DNA of 64,000 nt from Mesorhizobium sp. WSM4311. GTDB taxonomy: Bacteria > Pseudomonadota > Alphaproteobacteria > Rhizobiales > Rhizobiaceae. Below the pieces are notes generated by a model. The model was not told the DNA's origin. It made no database searches and saw only the letters and a program-made list of their open reading frames with translations. The DNA lies in assembly GCF_002295115.1 (NCBI RefSeq), contig NZ_NSFV01000007.1, positions 372,001-436,000 of the forward strand, read 5' to 3'. Shown here in pieces: positions 8,731 to 17,277 of this stretch. The translations under genes were made by a program, and so were the position numbers. Numbering within the stretch: position 1 is the stretch's first letter; every line of letters begins with the position of its first letter.

Positions 8731-9654
8731 ATGGAACTCCGACATTTACGCTATTTCGTTGCCGTCGCAGAGGAGGGTAGTCTGCTAACTGCTGCCCAGC
8801 GGCGGCTAAACACATCGCAGCCTTCGCTGAGCCGACAGATTCGCGATTTGGAAGCCGAAATCGGTGTGATGTTGCTCGAGCGGCAGGCACGCGGCGTAGT
8901 GCTTACCCCTGCGGGACGCGTCTTCCTAGATCATGCCCGGCTCGCACTTCTGCAGGTCGAGGCCGCGGTCGATGGTGCTCAGAGGGCGGCGCAGCCGAAT
9001 AGGCCCGTACTTTCCATCGGATTTCTTGTAGGGCTGGAGGTCACGTGGTTGCCTCATCTGTTGCGCATCATCCGCGAAGAAGTACCGGAAACGGAAGTCA
9101 CGCTGTGCAGCCTGTCTTCCCCTGAACTTGCCCTCGCGGTGATGCGCGGGAAGCTGGACATGGCCTTCCTTCGCCCCGAAAAACAGAGCCTGGGCCTGAC
9201 CTTTAAATTGCTGACGAAGGAGCCTTTGATCGCCATCCTGCCAGCGGGCCATCACCTGGCTTCGCGCAAAAAGGTCCGGCCGCGGGACCTTGCCAGCGAA
9301 ATTTACGTCAGCTCAGCGAGGACGTCTCCGGTATTGCAAGCAGTGATCGAGGCCTACGCATCGAGCGCTGGAATCACGCTGAAACCTAGGTACGAAGGCG
9401 AGAACATATCGTCGGCGATGTCACTGGTCGCGTCCACTGGAGGCGTGACGCTCGTTCCGCTGTATGCACAGAATATGCTGACGCCGAACGTCGTTGCCAG
9501 GGCGCTCGAAGGTGTGCCTCCGACAGTCGATCTTACTTTGGGATATGCCGACGCTAACTCATCACCTTTGCTCCATCGACTTCTGTCCCGTGCGGACGAG
9601 TTGATCGAAAGCGTTCAAAATCAAAGCATCATTCGGTATGCTGAAACGCCATAG
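8731..9654 (+). CDS. LysR-family transcriptional regulator
   Basis: A 307-residue LTTR with N-terminal helix-turn-helix (EEGSLLTAAQRRLNTSQPSL) and a C-terminal effector-binding domain starting around residue 90. The ligand is unknown. It is transcribed away from the hydrolase at 7936-8628, the usual geometry for an LTTR and its target. No operon partner follows; 476 bases of gene-poor DNA lie downstream. Confidence 0.88.
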   Translation: MELRHLRYFVAVAEEGSLLTAAQRRLNTSQPSLSRQIRDLEAEIGVMLLERQARGVVLTPAGRVFLDHARLALLQVEAAVDGAQRAAQPNRPVLSIGFLVGLEVTWLPHLLRIIREEVPETEVTLCSLSSPELALAVMRGKLDMAFLRPEKQSLGLTFKLLTKEPLIAILPAGHHLASRKKVRPRDLASEIYVSSARTSPVLQAVIEAYASSAGITLKPRYEGENISSAMSLVASTGGVTLVPLYAQNMLTPNVVARALEGVPPTVDLTLGYADANSSPLLHRLLSRADELIESVQNQSIIRYAETP

Positions 9655-10130
9655 TAAAGTTACGGCCCAAAGCATCAACAGCAAAGGGACGTCCGTCTAG
9701 GCGATATCCGACGGTCCACTTTGAGGCACGCAGAATGCGCCGTTGGATGACCGGCTTAGTCGCTAGCGTGCATGGAGGCGATTTGACTTACTAAGGTCCG
9801 CTTTTGCGCATTGGCCGACCAAATGCTGCCGTTCCGCTGCCGGCTAGAAGCGGCCATATCGCAGTGAAATTCCAAAACGGATGTTCTGCGACTGCGAATG
9901 CCAGCTTAGCGCCTTGGACCGCGGTTCGGATTCATGCTGTGGAATGAAAGCATCTGGCCGAAAGCGGACGCATCAGTTCGGATCCCTTGCGGCGCGCCAG
10001 TTTTCTGGAAATTAGGGCTTAGAGATTGATGGCGGCCCGGCTTCGGCTGATCATTTGCCGCCTTCAAGTGGTTCCTGTCTTTGGATCAACGGGGATTTAG
10101 AACGATCGCCTCGCACGCAGCTTTCCTTTC
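9655..10130. other. Gene-poor gap with degenerate intergenic repeat
   Basis: No convincing gene. It holds a degenerate repeat (9842-9913) that recurs near 11944. Motifs of the AAGCGGAC type also occur at 9793 (inverted) and 9960. Confidence 0.5.
9842..9913. repeat. Dispersed intergenic repeat, GGCyAGAAGCGG type, copy 1
   Basis: It aligns with 11944-12014 at roughly 70-75% identity over 72 bases, sharing AGAAGCGG, TCGCAGTG, AATTCCA and CGACT blocks and ending in GCGCC. The core GGCyAGAAGCGG also appears in the gaps at 19973 (inverted) and 30458. Confidence 0.55.
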
Positions 10131-10409
10131 TCACCAATTGCCCGTGCGGTTCTGCGCTGCACTCTTGAGCGCGCGAGAGGCGGATCGATCCAAGCTGTCT
10201 GCGCAGGCCGCTTCGACGTCAGCTTTGGTCAAGCCAACGTCGCGCAGATGGAAGTCGGACAGGTGACCAAGCCCGCGCTCTATGTTGCGGCGGGTCCGCC
10301 ACTCATGGACAAGGGCCGGCAGGCGTTCGAGCGGACGATCAAGAGCAGTGCCCGGCAAGCCCCGTGCGGTCTGGCCTAGTGTCGTTTGCATCACGTTACG
10401 CCTGGTCAT
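10131..10409 (-). CDS. DUF1127 small protein
   Basis: A 92-residue protein whose central part (EWRTRRNIERGLGHLSDFHL followed by RDVGLTKADVE) is a DUF1127 domain, an arginine-rich motif common in small alphaproteobacterial proteins. Some family members affect RNA turnover or phosphate and carbon physiology in related bacteria. GGAGG lies 7 bases before the ATG and supports this start. The N-terminal 25 and C-terminal 25 residues are not recognisable. It is transcribed alone. Confidence 0.8.
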   Translation of the reverse strand: MTRRNVMQTTLGQTARGLPGTALDRPLERLPALVHEWRTRRNIERGLGHLSDFHLRDVGLTKADVEAACADSLDRSASRALKSAAQNRTGNW

Positions 10410-10564
10410 GGTAAACCTCCGTTGGCCGGGTTGCTCGAATGACGATCACCGTGACGGCAGAAGGCGGGAAGGCGCCAGGGCAGCTTCGGAAGCGCTCCGC
10501 TTCAGATTGTGAACTGGCCTTAGTCCTCCGCAAGGCCTAACTTGCGGCAAAGGAGCGCTCAGCG

Positions 10565-11271
10565 ATGACGCGACGGCCTTACGGACTGCTCTGCCCGATC
10601 TCGCGCGCCTGCGAGTTCCCGGAGCCGCGCTGGACGATCCAAATCCTGACCGAGCTCTGGAACGGCTCGACCCGCTTCAATGACATTCGCAGGGGGTAGG
10701 CAACATCTCGTCCGCCCTCTTGTCGAGGCGGCTCAAGGAGATGGAAGCGTTGGGCCTGGTCGAGCGCGTGGAGGACGAGGCGTCGGGCAACGTCGCCTAT
10801 TTCCGCACCGAGAAGTCGATCAAGCTCGAGCCGGCGATGAACGCGCTGGCGGAATGGGCGCAATGCAACATCGAGGCCGAGATCGCGCTCGCCGACGTGG
10901 ATGTTTCGACCCTCATGTGGTTCGTGCGGCGAAAGATCGACCTCGCTGAACTGCCGCGGCGGCGCGCCGTCATCCGCTTCCATTTCCGCGACGATCCCCC
11001 ACCGAAGTGCCCCCACTACTGGTTTGTGGTCGAGCCGGGCGCGGACTTGCCCGAGCTATGCTCGCTCGACCCCCGCCGAGACGTCGACCTTTACGTCGAG
11101 ACCGGCGTTGTTTCGCTGGGGGCCATCCTGGAGGGCCGCTCCAGCATCGAGCGTGAGAAAGAAGAGGGCGGCCTTTTCCTGAGCGGCGACCCCGGCCTTG
11201 CACGCAGCATGGACCGTTGGCTGCGAACCTTGGTCTATGCGGCGCTCGAGGGAATCGTCCCGCTTTCTTGA
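10565..11271 (+). pseudogene. HxlR-type regulator with SCP2-like tail, frameshifted
   Basis: The frame from the ATG at 10565 encodes the start of an HxlR-type winged helix (residues like YGLLCPISRACEFPEPRWTI) and stops at 10697-10699, just after the run of five G at 10692-10696. One more G would continue into the downstream frame, which reads VGNISSALLSRRLKEMEALG and then about 150 residues ending at 11271. The C-terminal part resembles the SCP2-like effector domain carried by some HxlR proteins. It is therefore a single gene broken by one base, or a sequencing error in a homopolymer. A downstream TTG at 10720 could only give a protein lacking most of the DNA-binding helix. Confidence 0.75.
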
Positions 11272-11358
11272 AAACCACACTGAGGTTGCAGGCTCACGCG
11301 CGGAGGGTCGTTCGTAGCCGCGCAACGCCTACTACAGAGGAAATAAGGGAGGGAAGAC

Positions 11359-11661
11359 ATGTCGGCCAAAATCCTGCAAATCAACTACAAGCTCACCGGC
11401 CCGAGGGCCGAGTATGAGCGAGAAAACCTGCCCTATGCTCAACCCATCGCGGACCTACCTGGCCTGCGCTGGAAGGTCTGGATCATAAACGAGGCCCAAA
11501 GCGAAGCCGGAGGGATCTATCTTTTCGACGATGGCGCCACAGTGCAAGCCTTCTTGGACGGGCCAATTATTGCGGAGATGAAAGGTGATCCGACGTTGAG
11601 CATCAAGGCGTTTGACGTGATCGCGGGACTCACGACCATCACACGTGGCCCGGTGAAGTAG
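11359..11661 (+). CDS. YdhR-like putative mono-oxygenase
   Basis: A 100-residue protein with the ferredoxin-like dimeric alpha/beta-barrel pattern of the YdhR family (NYKLTGPRAEYERENLPYAQ, PGLRWKVWIINEAQSEAGGI). Relatives are cofactor-free or small quinol-type mono-oxygenases; the substrate is unknown. AGGGAGGG lies just upstream of the ATG. It sits 87 bases behind the frameshifted HxlR regulator, suggesting that the two formed a regulator-target pair. Confidence 0.8.
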   Translation: MSAKILQINYKLTGPRAEYERENLPYAQPIADLPGLRWKVWIINEAQSEAGGIYLFDDGATVQAFLDGPIIAEMKGDPTLSIKAFDVIAGLTTITRGPVK

Positions 11662-12301
11662 TGTTCTCGGAGGTTAGGATGGCGCAAGCGTCACTTAAGA
11701 TAACGGGACGAGCGCCTCCCGCTGTCGCGCGTAGGTAAAGCCAGTTCAAGCCAATTTGAGGTTGTCGAGAACGGTGACATCTATGGGACGGCGGCATGTT
11801 GCAGCATGTGGCGAGAGCATCGCCAAGCCTGGAGGCGTCGCGCTGCCCCGCTGTGGTGCGAGACCAGCTCGGTAGTCGGCTCCGAGAGTCCGGTTAGAGG
11901 CGCAAAGGGGTCACCCGCAATCCGGTCGCGAAGGCCGGCTTTGGGCCAGAAGCGGATCTCTCGCAGTGGAATTCCACAACCGATATTCTCCGACTTTGAT
12001 GGCAGCTTTGCGCCTCATTTCGGTCATTCTAGTAGTGCGGTTCGCCTACCAAAAGCGGACATCGCTGGTGCTTTGGATATAGGCGAGTTTGCGCCAACCT
12101 CGTTCAAAGTGGCCGCTACAATGGCGGCTGCTTGGTGGCATTCTTGACATTCGCTCAAACGAGACGTGCGCGGCGCTTTGCATTAACTACTGACCAAACG
12201 GCACGTCATCTGTACGCAACTAGAGCAACTATCCAATGACGATTGCCATAACGTCTCATGTGCAATAGGCCTTTCCCGGAAAAACGCAGGGGAGGATTGC
12301 C
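11662..12301. other. Gene-poor gap with degenerate repeats
   Basis: About 640 bases between the YdhR-like gene and amiC with no convincing gene. It holds the second full copy of the GGCyAGAAGCGG repeat (11944-12014) and another AAAAGCGGACAT motif at about 12052. Immediately before amiC a strong GGGGAGG ribosome-binding site is visible. Confidence 0.5.
11944..12014. repeat. Dispersed intergenic repeat, GGCyAGAAGCGG type, copy 2
   Basis: Aligned partner of 9842-9913 (about 70-75% identical with one small gap). Same orientation as copy 1. Confidence 0.55.
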
Positions 12302-13435
12302 GTGCCAGGAACAGCCCAGACATGGCGTGTCGGCATCCTTTTTTCGCGCAGCGGCATCACCTCGGTCACCGAAAGCGAGCATTTCTACGGCACGGCGCTC
12401 GCAATCGAAGAGATCAATGCCGGCGGTGGCGTACTGGGGCGGCAGATCGAGCCGATTGCCTACGACCCGGGCAGCGACCCCGAGGCGTTTCGGTCGCTCG
12501 CCCGCAAGCTTTTGACCGAGGACGATGTCAACGTCATCTTCGGCTGTTCGATGTCGGGCAGCCGCAAGGCCGTGCTGCCGATCGTCGAGCGCTACAATGG
12601 CCTGCTCTGGTACCCCTCGATCTACGAGGGTTTCGAATATTCCGAAAACGTCCTCTACACCGGCGCCACGCTCAACCAAAACACCTTCGCGCTTGCCGAC
12701 TTCATCCTGCAACGCTACGGGCCGCGCGTGTTCATGGCCGGGTCCGACTACATCTACCCGCATGAATCCAACCGGGTGATGCGCGACCTGCTGGAATGCA
12801 GGGGCGGCACCATCGTCGAGGAACAATATGTGCCGCTCGATGCCGACGAACGCCGGATGCGACGGCTAATGGCCGACATCGAAAAGGCCGCGCCGGACGC
12901 CGTCTTCTCGACGGTGATCGGGCGTAGCGCGCAGATCCTTTACAGGCTCTATGCCGAAGCCGGCATCGACCGGACAAAGCGGCCGATCGCCAGCCTGACG
13001 CTCGCGGAAGGCGAGATCCGGGTGATCGGGGCCGAGCATTGCACCGGCCATGTGCTGGCCGCGCCTTATCTGGCGAGTGTCGACAGCGACGAGAACCAGC
13101 GCTTTGTCGGTGACCTCGCCCGCCGCTTTGGCGACAGGACAACCGCGACCATGTGGTCGCAAACGGCCTATACGCAGGTGCATCTGTTCGCTCGCGCGCT
13201 GGAGAAGGCGGGAACCCTCGACACATTCCGCCTCAGCCAGGCGGCGCTCGAAGTCGACTATGCGTCGCCGGAGGGAAGGATGATGTTCGACCAGGAAAAC
13301 CGCCATGTCTGGTCGACACCGCGCATCGGCATCGCCAACGCTGCTGGCCAGTTCGACATCGCATGGCAGTCGCAGGCGCCGATCCGGCCAGACCCTTATC
13401 TCGCCGCCACCCATTTCGAGGAGCCGTGGCTGTAA
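12302..13435 (+). CDS. amiC: AmiC-like amide sensor / negative regulator
   Basis: A 377-residue type-1 periplasmic-binding fold without signal peptide, so cytoplasmic. It reads along its length like Pseudomonas AmiC: GILFSRSG, a ligand-pocket region VLPIVERYNGLLWYPSIYEG, then GSDYIYPHESNRVMRDL and a PIRPDPY C-terminus. AmiC binds short amides and sequesters AmiR. The start is a GTG with GGGGAGG upstream. Its stop overlaps the amiR start (TAATG), implying stoichiometric synthesis. It probably senses the substrate of the nitrilase and ABC importer downstream. Confidence 0.9.
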   Translation: MPGTAQTWRVGILFSRSGITSVTESEHFYGTALAIEEINAGGGVLGRQIEPIAYDPGSDPEAFRSLARKLLTEDDVNVIFGCSMSGSRKAVLPIVERYNGLLWYPSIYEGFEYSENVLYTGATLNQNTFALADFILQRYGPRVFMAGSDYIYPHESNRVMRDLLECRGGTIVEEQYVPLDADERRMRRLMADIEKAAPDAVFSTVIGRSAQILYRLYAEAGIDRTKRPIASLTLAEGEIRVIGAEHCTGHVLAAPYLASVDSDENQRFVGDLARRFGDRTTATMWSQTAYTQVHLFARALEKAGTLDTFRLSQAALEVDYASPEGRMMFDQENRHVWSTPRIGIANAAGQFDIAWQSQAPIRPDPYLAATHFEEPWL

Positions 13436-14079
13436 TGACGGCGACGCTCAAACGCATCCTCAACGATCTGCGGCAAGCGAAGATCTTGGTCATCCACCCC
13501 AAGGACGAGGATGGCGCTGCCCTGGTCGATCACCTCAGGCGGTTGGGTTGCGAGGTCCGGGCGGCGTGGCCGCCGCCGGCGTCGATCCCGGGCGATATCG
13601 ACACGGTGTTCGTGCAGGTGGGCGAAGCGCCGACCGATGCGATGGTGTCACTCATAGAAGGCGTGAATGCAGCAGTCGTCGCCATCGTCACCTACGAAAG
13701 CCCGACTTCGATCAAGGCGATCATTGACCTCAACGCCCACGGTGTCATCACCAAACCGCTGCGACAACTGGGCGTGCTAACGCAATTTGCGCTGGCCCGC
13801 TATCGCTACGGCTACGAAGGGCGGCTGGCCAACAAGGTGCGCAAGCTGGAGGATACGCTGAAAGGTCGCCGCACGATCGAGAAGGCGGTCAAGGTGCTGG
13901 TCGAGATGAACGGCGTCGACGAGGAGACTGCCTACAAGCTCATCCGCGATCAGGCGACATCGAAGCGGGTGGCGCTGGTTTCTGTCGCCGACGGCATCCT
14001 CGCGGCCCAGGAAGCGATGCGGGCTTTCGGCTTCGGAATTGCCACGCAAGGCAATCAGAAACAGCCGACCGATCGATAG
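13435..14079 (+). CDS. amiR: AmiR-like ANTAR antiterminator
   Basis: A 214-residue protein with an N-terminal pseudo-receiver domain lacking phosphorylation residues (ILVIHPKDEDGAALVDHL), a coiled coil around residues 125-150 and a C-terminal ANTAR three-helix RNA-binding domain (GRRTIEKAVKVLVEMNGVDE, EETAYKLIRDQATSKRVALV). ANTAR proteins bind paired hexaloop hairpins in nascent leader RNA and prevent termination. The leader downstream at 14220-14311 is the obvious target. The frame is open from 13153, but the real start is the ATG overlapping amiC. Confidence 0.9.
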   Translation: MTATLKRILNDLRQAKILVIHPKDEDGAALVDHLRRLGCEVRAAWPPPASIPGDIDTVFVQVGEAPTDAMVSLIEGVNAAVVAIVTYESPTSIKAIIDLNAHGVITKPLRQLGVLTQFALARYRYGYEGRLANKVRKLEDTLKGRRTIEKAVKVLVEMNGVDEETAYKLIRDQATSKRVALVSVADGILAAQEAMRAFGFGIATQGNQKQPTDR

Positions 14080-14100
14080 GCCCCTAGCGATATGCTGCGG

Positions 14101-14130
14101 CAAAAAAGCTGGTATAACCAGCTGATTTTG
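14101..14130. terminator. Hairpin after amiR (possible terminator)
   Basis: AGCTGG-TATAA-CCAGCT (14107-14123) is a perfect 6-bp stem, flanked by CAAAA on the left and ATTTTG on the right. It may end the amiCR transcript in either direction. A further GGCCA/TGGCC hairpin follows at 14164-14180. Confidence 0.5.
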
Positions 14131-14219
14131 CTTCCATAAATCGAACTTTACACCAGCGGTTTTGGCCAGAATCTTTGGCCCTTGACGCGATCTCCCGTCC
14201 GTGCAATTTCTTAAAGCAC

Positions 14220-14249
14220 GAGCAGGTTTGCTCATCGGCAGGAATGCCG
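14220..14249 (+). promoter_or_regulatory. Two tandem hexaloop hairpins (candidate ANTAR/AmiR RNA target)
   Basis: GAGC-AGGTTT-GCTC (14220-14233) and CGGC-AGGAAT-GCCG (14236-14249) each form a 4-bp stem closing a six-base loop and are separated by two bases. Paired hexaloop hairpins upstream of a terminator are the known ANTAR target. Both loops start with A, as expected; neither has G at the fourth position, which deviates from the canonical loop as I recall it. A TTGACG at 14182 could be the -35 of the leader promoter. Confidence 0.65.
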
Positions 14250-14271
14250 TTTCACATTGATGGCTATGTAG

Positions 14272-14311
14272 CCCTTGGCTCGCGGATGACTTCCGCGCCC
14301 AGGGGTTTTTT
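14272..14311 (+). terminator. Leader intrinsic terminator before the nitrilase operon
   Basis: CGCGGA-TGACT-TCCGCG (about 14281-14297) forms a perfect stem, extended outward by CCCtTGG pairing with CCAGGG. It is followed directly by six T (14306-14311), 17 bases before the nitrilase start. In default conditions transcription should stop here; AmiR bound to the upstream hairpins should allow read-through. Confidence 0.8.
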
Positions 14312-14328
14312 GCGTTTGGAGACAGGCC

Positions 14329-15174
14329 TTGACGACACATGCGAAAGCGACGGCGGACCTACGTCTGGCCTGCATCCAGTTCCAGCCGGCGATCGGCCGG
14401 CTGGACAAAAATCTCAAATCGATGGAGCGATTGATCCGCCAGGCCGCCGGTCTCGGCGCATCTGTGGTGGTGCTGCCGGAGCTGGCCGACAGCGGCTATG
14501 TCTTCGACAGCCACGAAGAGCTTGCCGAGCTCGCAGCGCCCATCCCGGATGGGCGCAGCGCCACGCTGCTCTGTTCGCTGGCCAACGAGCTTGACCTCCA
14601 CATCGTCAGCGGTCTTGCCGAGCGCGACGGCGACCGCTTCTTCAACGCAGCCATGCTGTGCGGGCCATCGGGTCCCATCGGCACCTACCGCAAGCTGCAT
14701 TTGTGGAACCGCGAAAAACTCTACTTCCAGCCGGGCAATCTCGGCCTGCCGGTGTTCGAGACCGCGATAGGCCGGATCGGCGTGGCGATCTGCTATGACG
14801 GCTGGTTCCCGGAGACCTATCGGCAGCTGGCGCTGAAGGGCGCCGAGCTGGTCTGCGTGCCGACCAACTGGGTGCCGATGCCCGCCCAGGGCGACCACCC
14901 GGAGCCGATGGCCAACATCCTGCACAAGGCCGCCGCCCACAGCAACGGCATCTACATCGCCTGCGCCGACCGTGTCGGCATCGAGCGCGGCCAGCCCTTT
15001 GTCGGCAGGAGCCTGATCGTCGGCCCGACCGGCTGGCCGATTGCTGGGCCGGCCAGCGAAGCCGACGAGGAAATCCTCATCGCCACGATCAACCTCGGCG
15101 AGGTCGCCAGGGCGCGCGCGCTGAGTGAGCGCAACGACGCCATCGGCGACCGCCGCAGTGACGTCTACGGATAA
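14329..15174 (+). CDS. Nitrilase-superfamily amidohydrolase
   Basis: A 281-residue carbon-nitrogen hydrolase with the Glu-Lys-Cys catalytic triad visible in LPELADSGY, YRKLHLW and GVAICYDGWFPE. The length fits the aliphatic amidase / carbamoylputrescine-amidase-like branch. The start is a TTG with GGAG eight bases upstream, placed right after the leader terminator. First gene of the operon under AmiC/AmiR, so the likely substrate is an amide or carbamoyl compound brought in by the next four gene products. The exact substrate cannot be told. Confidence 0.88.
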   Translation: MTTHAKATADLRLACIQFQPAIGRLDKNLKSMERLIRQAAGLGASVVVLPELADSGYVFDSHEELAELAAPIPDGRSATLLCSLANELDLHIVSGLAERDGDRFFNAAMLCGPSGPIGTYRKLHLWNREKLYFQPGNLGLPVFETAIGRIGVAICYDGWFPETYRQLALKGAELVCVPTNWVPMPAQGDHPEPMANILHKAAAHSNGIYIACADRVGIERGQPFVGRSLIVGPTGWPIAGPASEADEEILIATINLGEVARARALSERNDAIGDRRSDVYG

Positions 15175-15227
15175 CCAAGAAGAAGCCGGCACCACCCGGT
15201 AAGATCAACCAAAGAAAGGGGAATACC

Positions 15228-16379
15228 ATGAAGAACAGAGCAGTGATCCTTGCATTCGCCAGCGCCGCCCTGACCAGCGCCGCCTTCGCCGCGGACGGAC
15301 CGATCAAGATCGGCATCCCGGTCGGTCTCTCTGGCGCCAACAGCGTCGTCGCGCCTTCGGTCGTCCAATCGGCGGAACTGGCGGTTGCCGAAATCAACGC
15401 TGCCGGCGGCGTGCTCGGGCGCCAGCTTGCGCTGGAGATCGCCGACGATGCCTCGGGTGCGGCGGGGGCGCAGAAGGCCTTCGATTCGCTGGTCTTCCAG
15501 AAGGAGGTCAACGCCGTCATCACCATGGAGACGAGTGCTGCCCGCAATGCCGGCCTGCCGATCATCTCGAAGGGCGACATACCCTACATCTACACCTCGT
15601 TCTACGAGGGCAAATCCTGCAACGCCAACCTGTTCGTCAATGCCTGGGTGCCGGAGCAGCAGGTGCCGCCGATCGTCGACAATTTCATCAAGACGCAAGG
15701 CGCCAAGAAATTCTTCCTGATCGGCTCGGATTACGCGTTCGGCCGCGGCATGCTGGAATTCGCCAAGGCCTATATCGAGAAGTCAGGCGCCAGTGTGGTC
15801 GGCGAGGAGTATCTGCCGATGGAAGGCAGCGACTGGACGGCGATCATCTCCAACCTGAAGAGTTCCGGCGCCGATGCGGTGATCACCTCGACCGCCGGCG
15901 GCGCGCCGAACGTCACCTTGACCAAGCAGTTGCGCGGCGCTGGTGTTACCATCCCCTATGGCAACCTCGCCGTCGACGAAGGGACCGCCAAGAGCATGGG
16001 TGCGGATGCTGCCGGCATCTTCATTTCCGCTTCCTATGTGACCAGCATCGGCAGCGACGCCAACAAGGCCTTCCTTGCCGCCATCGAGAAGAAGTTCGGC
16101 GCCGACCTGCGCACCCCCAACGACCTCTCAGTGCCTGAATATGAAGGCATCTACCTCTACAAGGCCGCGGTCGAGAAAGCCGGGTCGACCGACACAGCCG
16201 CTGTGCTCGCAGCGCTTGCCGAGGTATCCTTCGTCGGCCCCCGCGGCACGGTCTCGATGAGCAAGCAGCACCACGCTCCGCTGACCATGTATCTCGGCCA
16301 GGTAAAGGCGGATGGCTCGGCGACCGTCGTCGACAAATTCGAAGGCGTCGACCCCGGGCAACAGTGCCCGAACCTGTAG
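15228..16379 (+). CDS. ABC transporter substrate-binding protein, amide/urea/branched-chain type
   Basis: A 383-residue periplasmic binding protein with a short Sec signal peptide (cleavage likely after AFAA near residue 22) and the type-1 Leu/Ile/Val-binding fold (GIPVGLSGANSVVAPSVVQS, NAAGGVLGRQLALEIADDAS). Its lobe segments resemble UrtA and FmdD, binders of urea and short amides. It captures substrate for the permeases downstream. A strong hairpin follows its stop, which may raise its expression relative to the membrane genes. Confidence 0.88.
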   Translation: MKNRAVILAFASAALTSAAFAADGPIKIGIPVGLSGANSVVAPSVVQSAELAVAEINAAGGVLGRQLALEIADDASGAAGAQKAFDSLVFQKEVNAVITMETSAARNAGLPIISKGDIPYIYTSFYEGKSCNANLFVNAWVPEQQVPPIVDNFIKTQGAKKFFLIGSDYAFGRGMLEFAKAYIEKSGASVVGEEYLPMEGSDWTAIISNLKSSGADAVITSTAGGAPNVTLTKQLRGAGVTIPYGNLAVDEGTAKSMGADAAGIFISASYVTSIGSDANKAFLAAIEKKFGADLRTPNDLSVPEYEGIYLYKAAVEKAGSTDTAAVLAALAEVSFVGPRGTVSMSKQHHAPLTMYLGQVKADGSATVVDKFEGVDPGQQCPNL

Positions 16380-16395
16380 TCGCGCCTCTGTTCGC

Positions 16396-16422
16396 AACGG
16401 GGCGGCCCTGAGCCGCCCCGTT
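16396..16422. terminator. Strong hairpin between binding protein and permease
   Basis: AACGGGGCGGC-CCTGA-GCCGCCCCGTT is a perfect 11-bp stem with a 5-base loop and no T-run after it. In this position it is more likely an mRNA-stabilising or partial attenuating hairpin than a full terminator. Confidence 0.65.
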
Positions 16423-16443
16423 CCACATCATCGAGGACCTGCC

Positions 16444-17277
16444 ATGACGCTTCTCCTGGACATGGTGACGACGGCGGCGATCCTGTTCATCGTTGCCGCC
16501 GGCCTGCTTGCGATCTTCGGCGTGCTGAAGATCATCAATTTCGCCCACGGCGCCTGGCTGACGATCGGTGCCTATTGCGCGGTGGCGACGGCCGGCCTCG
16601 GGCTCAATCCCTGGGCAGCGCTGCCGATCGCATTTGCCGTCGGCGCAATCCTTGGCGGCATCACCGAACTGGTGATCGTGCGGCCGCTCTATCGCCGGCC
16701 GCTAGACGCCATTCTGGCGACCTGGGGGCTGGGCATCGTCATCGGCCAGCTGATCACGCTGTGGTTCGGGCGCGACGTGCAATTCACTTCCAATCTCCTG
16801 TCGGGCACGGTCGATGTCTTCGGTGTCGGCTATTCGCTCTACCGGCTGTTCGCGGTGGCCGCCGCGCTGGTGATCGGGCTTGCCTTCACCTTTCTTCTCG
16901 AAGGCACGCGGCTCGGCCTGTCGGCGCAAGCGGTGATCATGAACGAGGTGCTGGCCCGCGCGCTCGGCGTCGACACCGCCCGCGTGCGGCTGGCCACCTT
17001 CATCGTCGGCACCGGACTGGCGGCACTTGCCGGCGTGCTGCTGACGCCGCTGACCAGCGTCGATCCGAATATGGGCGTCGCCTGGCTGATCGGCTCGTTC
17101 ATGCTGGTCATGGTCGCCGGATCGTCCTTCTCGACGCTGGCCATCGCCTGCATCGTCTTCGGTGGCGCCCAGGTTCTGGTCAGCACCTTCGTCAGCCCCA
17201 TTCTCGGCGGCATCACGGTGGCGGTCCTGTGCGCCCTGGTGTTGCGCATCAGCCCGAAGGGATTTGCCCGTGCCTGA
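16444..17277 (+). CDS. ABC permease, LivH/UrtB type
   Basis: A 277-residue inner-membrane permease with about eight hydrophobic segments and the conserved ILKIINFAHG-type sequence (GVLKIINFAHGAWLTIGAY) of the LivH/UrtB family. The C-terminus (LRISPKGFARA) matches the usual LRPxGLFG position. The ATG at 16444 follows GAGGACCTGCC; the open frame extends upstream only as an artefact. Its end overlaps the next gene by eight bases. Confidence 0.9.
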   Translation: MTLLLDMVTTAAILFIVAAGLLAIFGVLKIINFAHGAWLTIGAYCAVATAGLGLNPWAALPIAFAVGAILGGITELVIVRPLYRRPLDAILATWGLGIVIGQLITLWFGRDVQFTSNLLSGTVDVFGVGYSLYRLFAVAAALVIGLAFTFLLEGTRLGLSAQAVIMNEVLARALGVDTARVRLATFIVGTGLAALAGVLLTPLTSVDPNMGVAWLIGSFMLVMVAGSSFSTLAIACIVFGGAQVLVSTFVSPILGGITVAVLCALVLRISPKGFARA

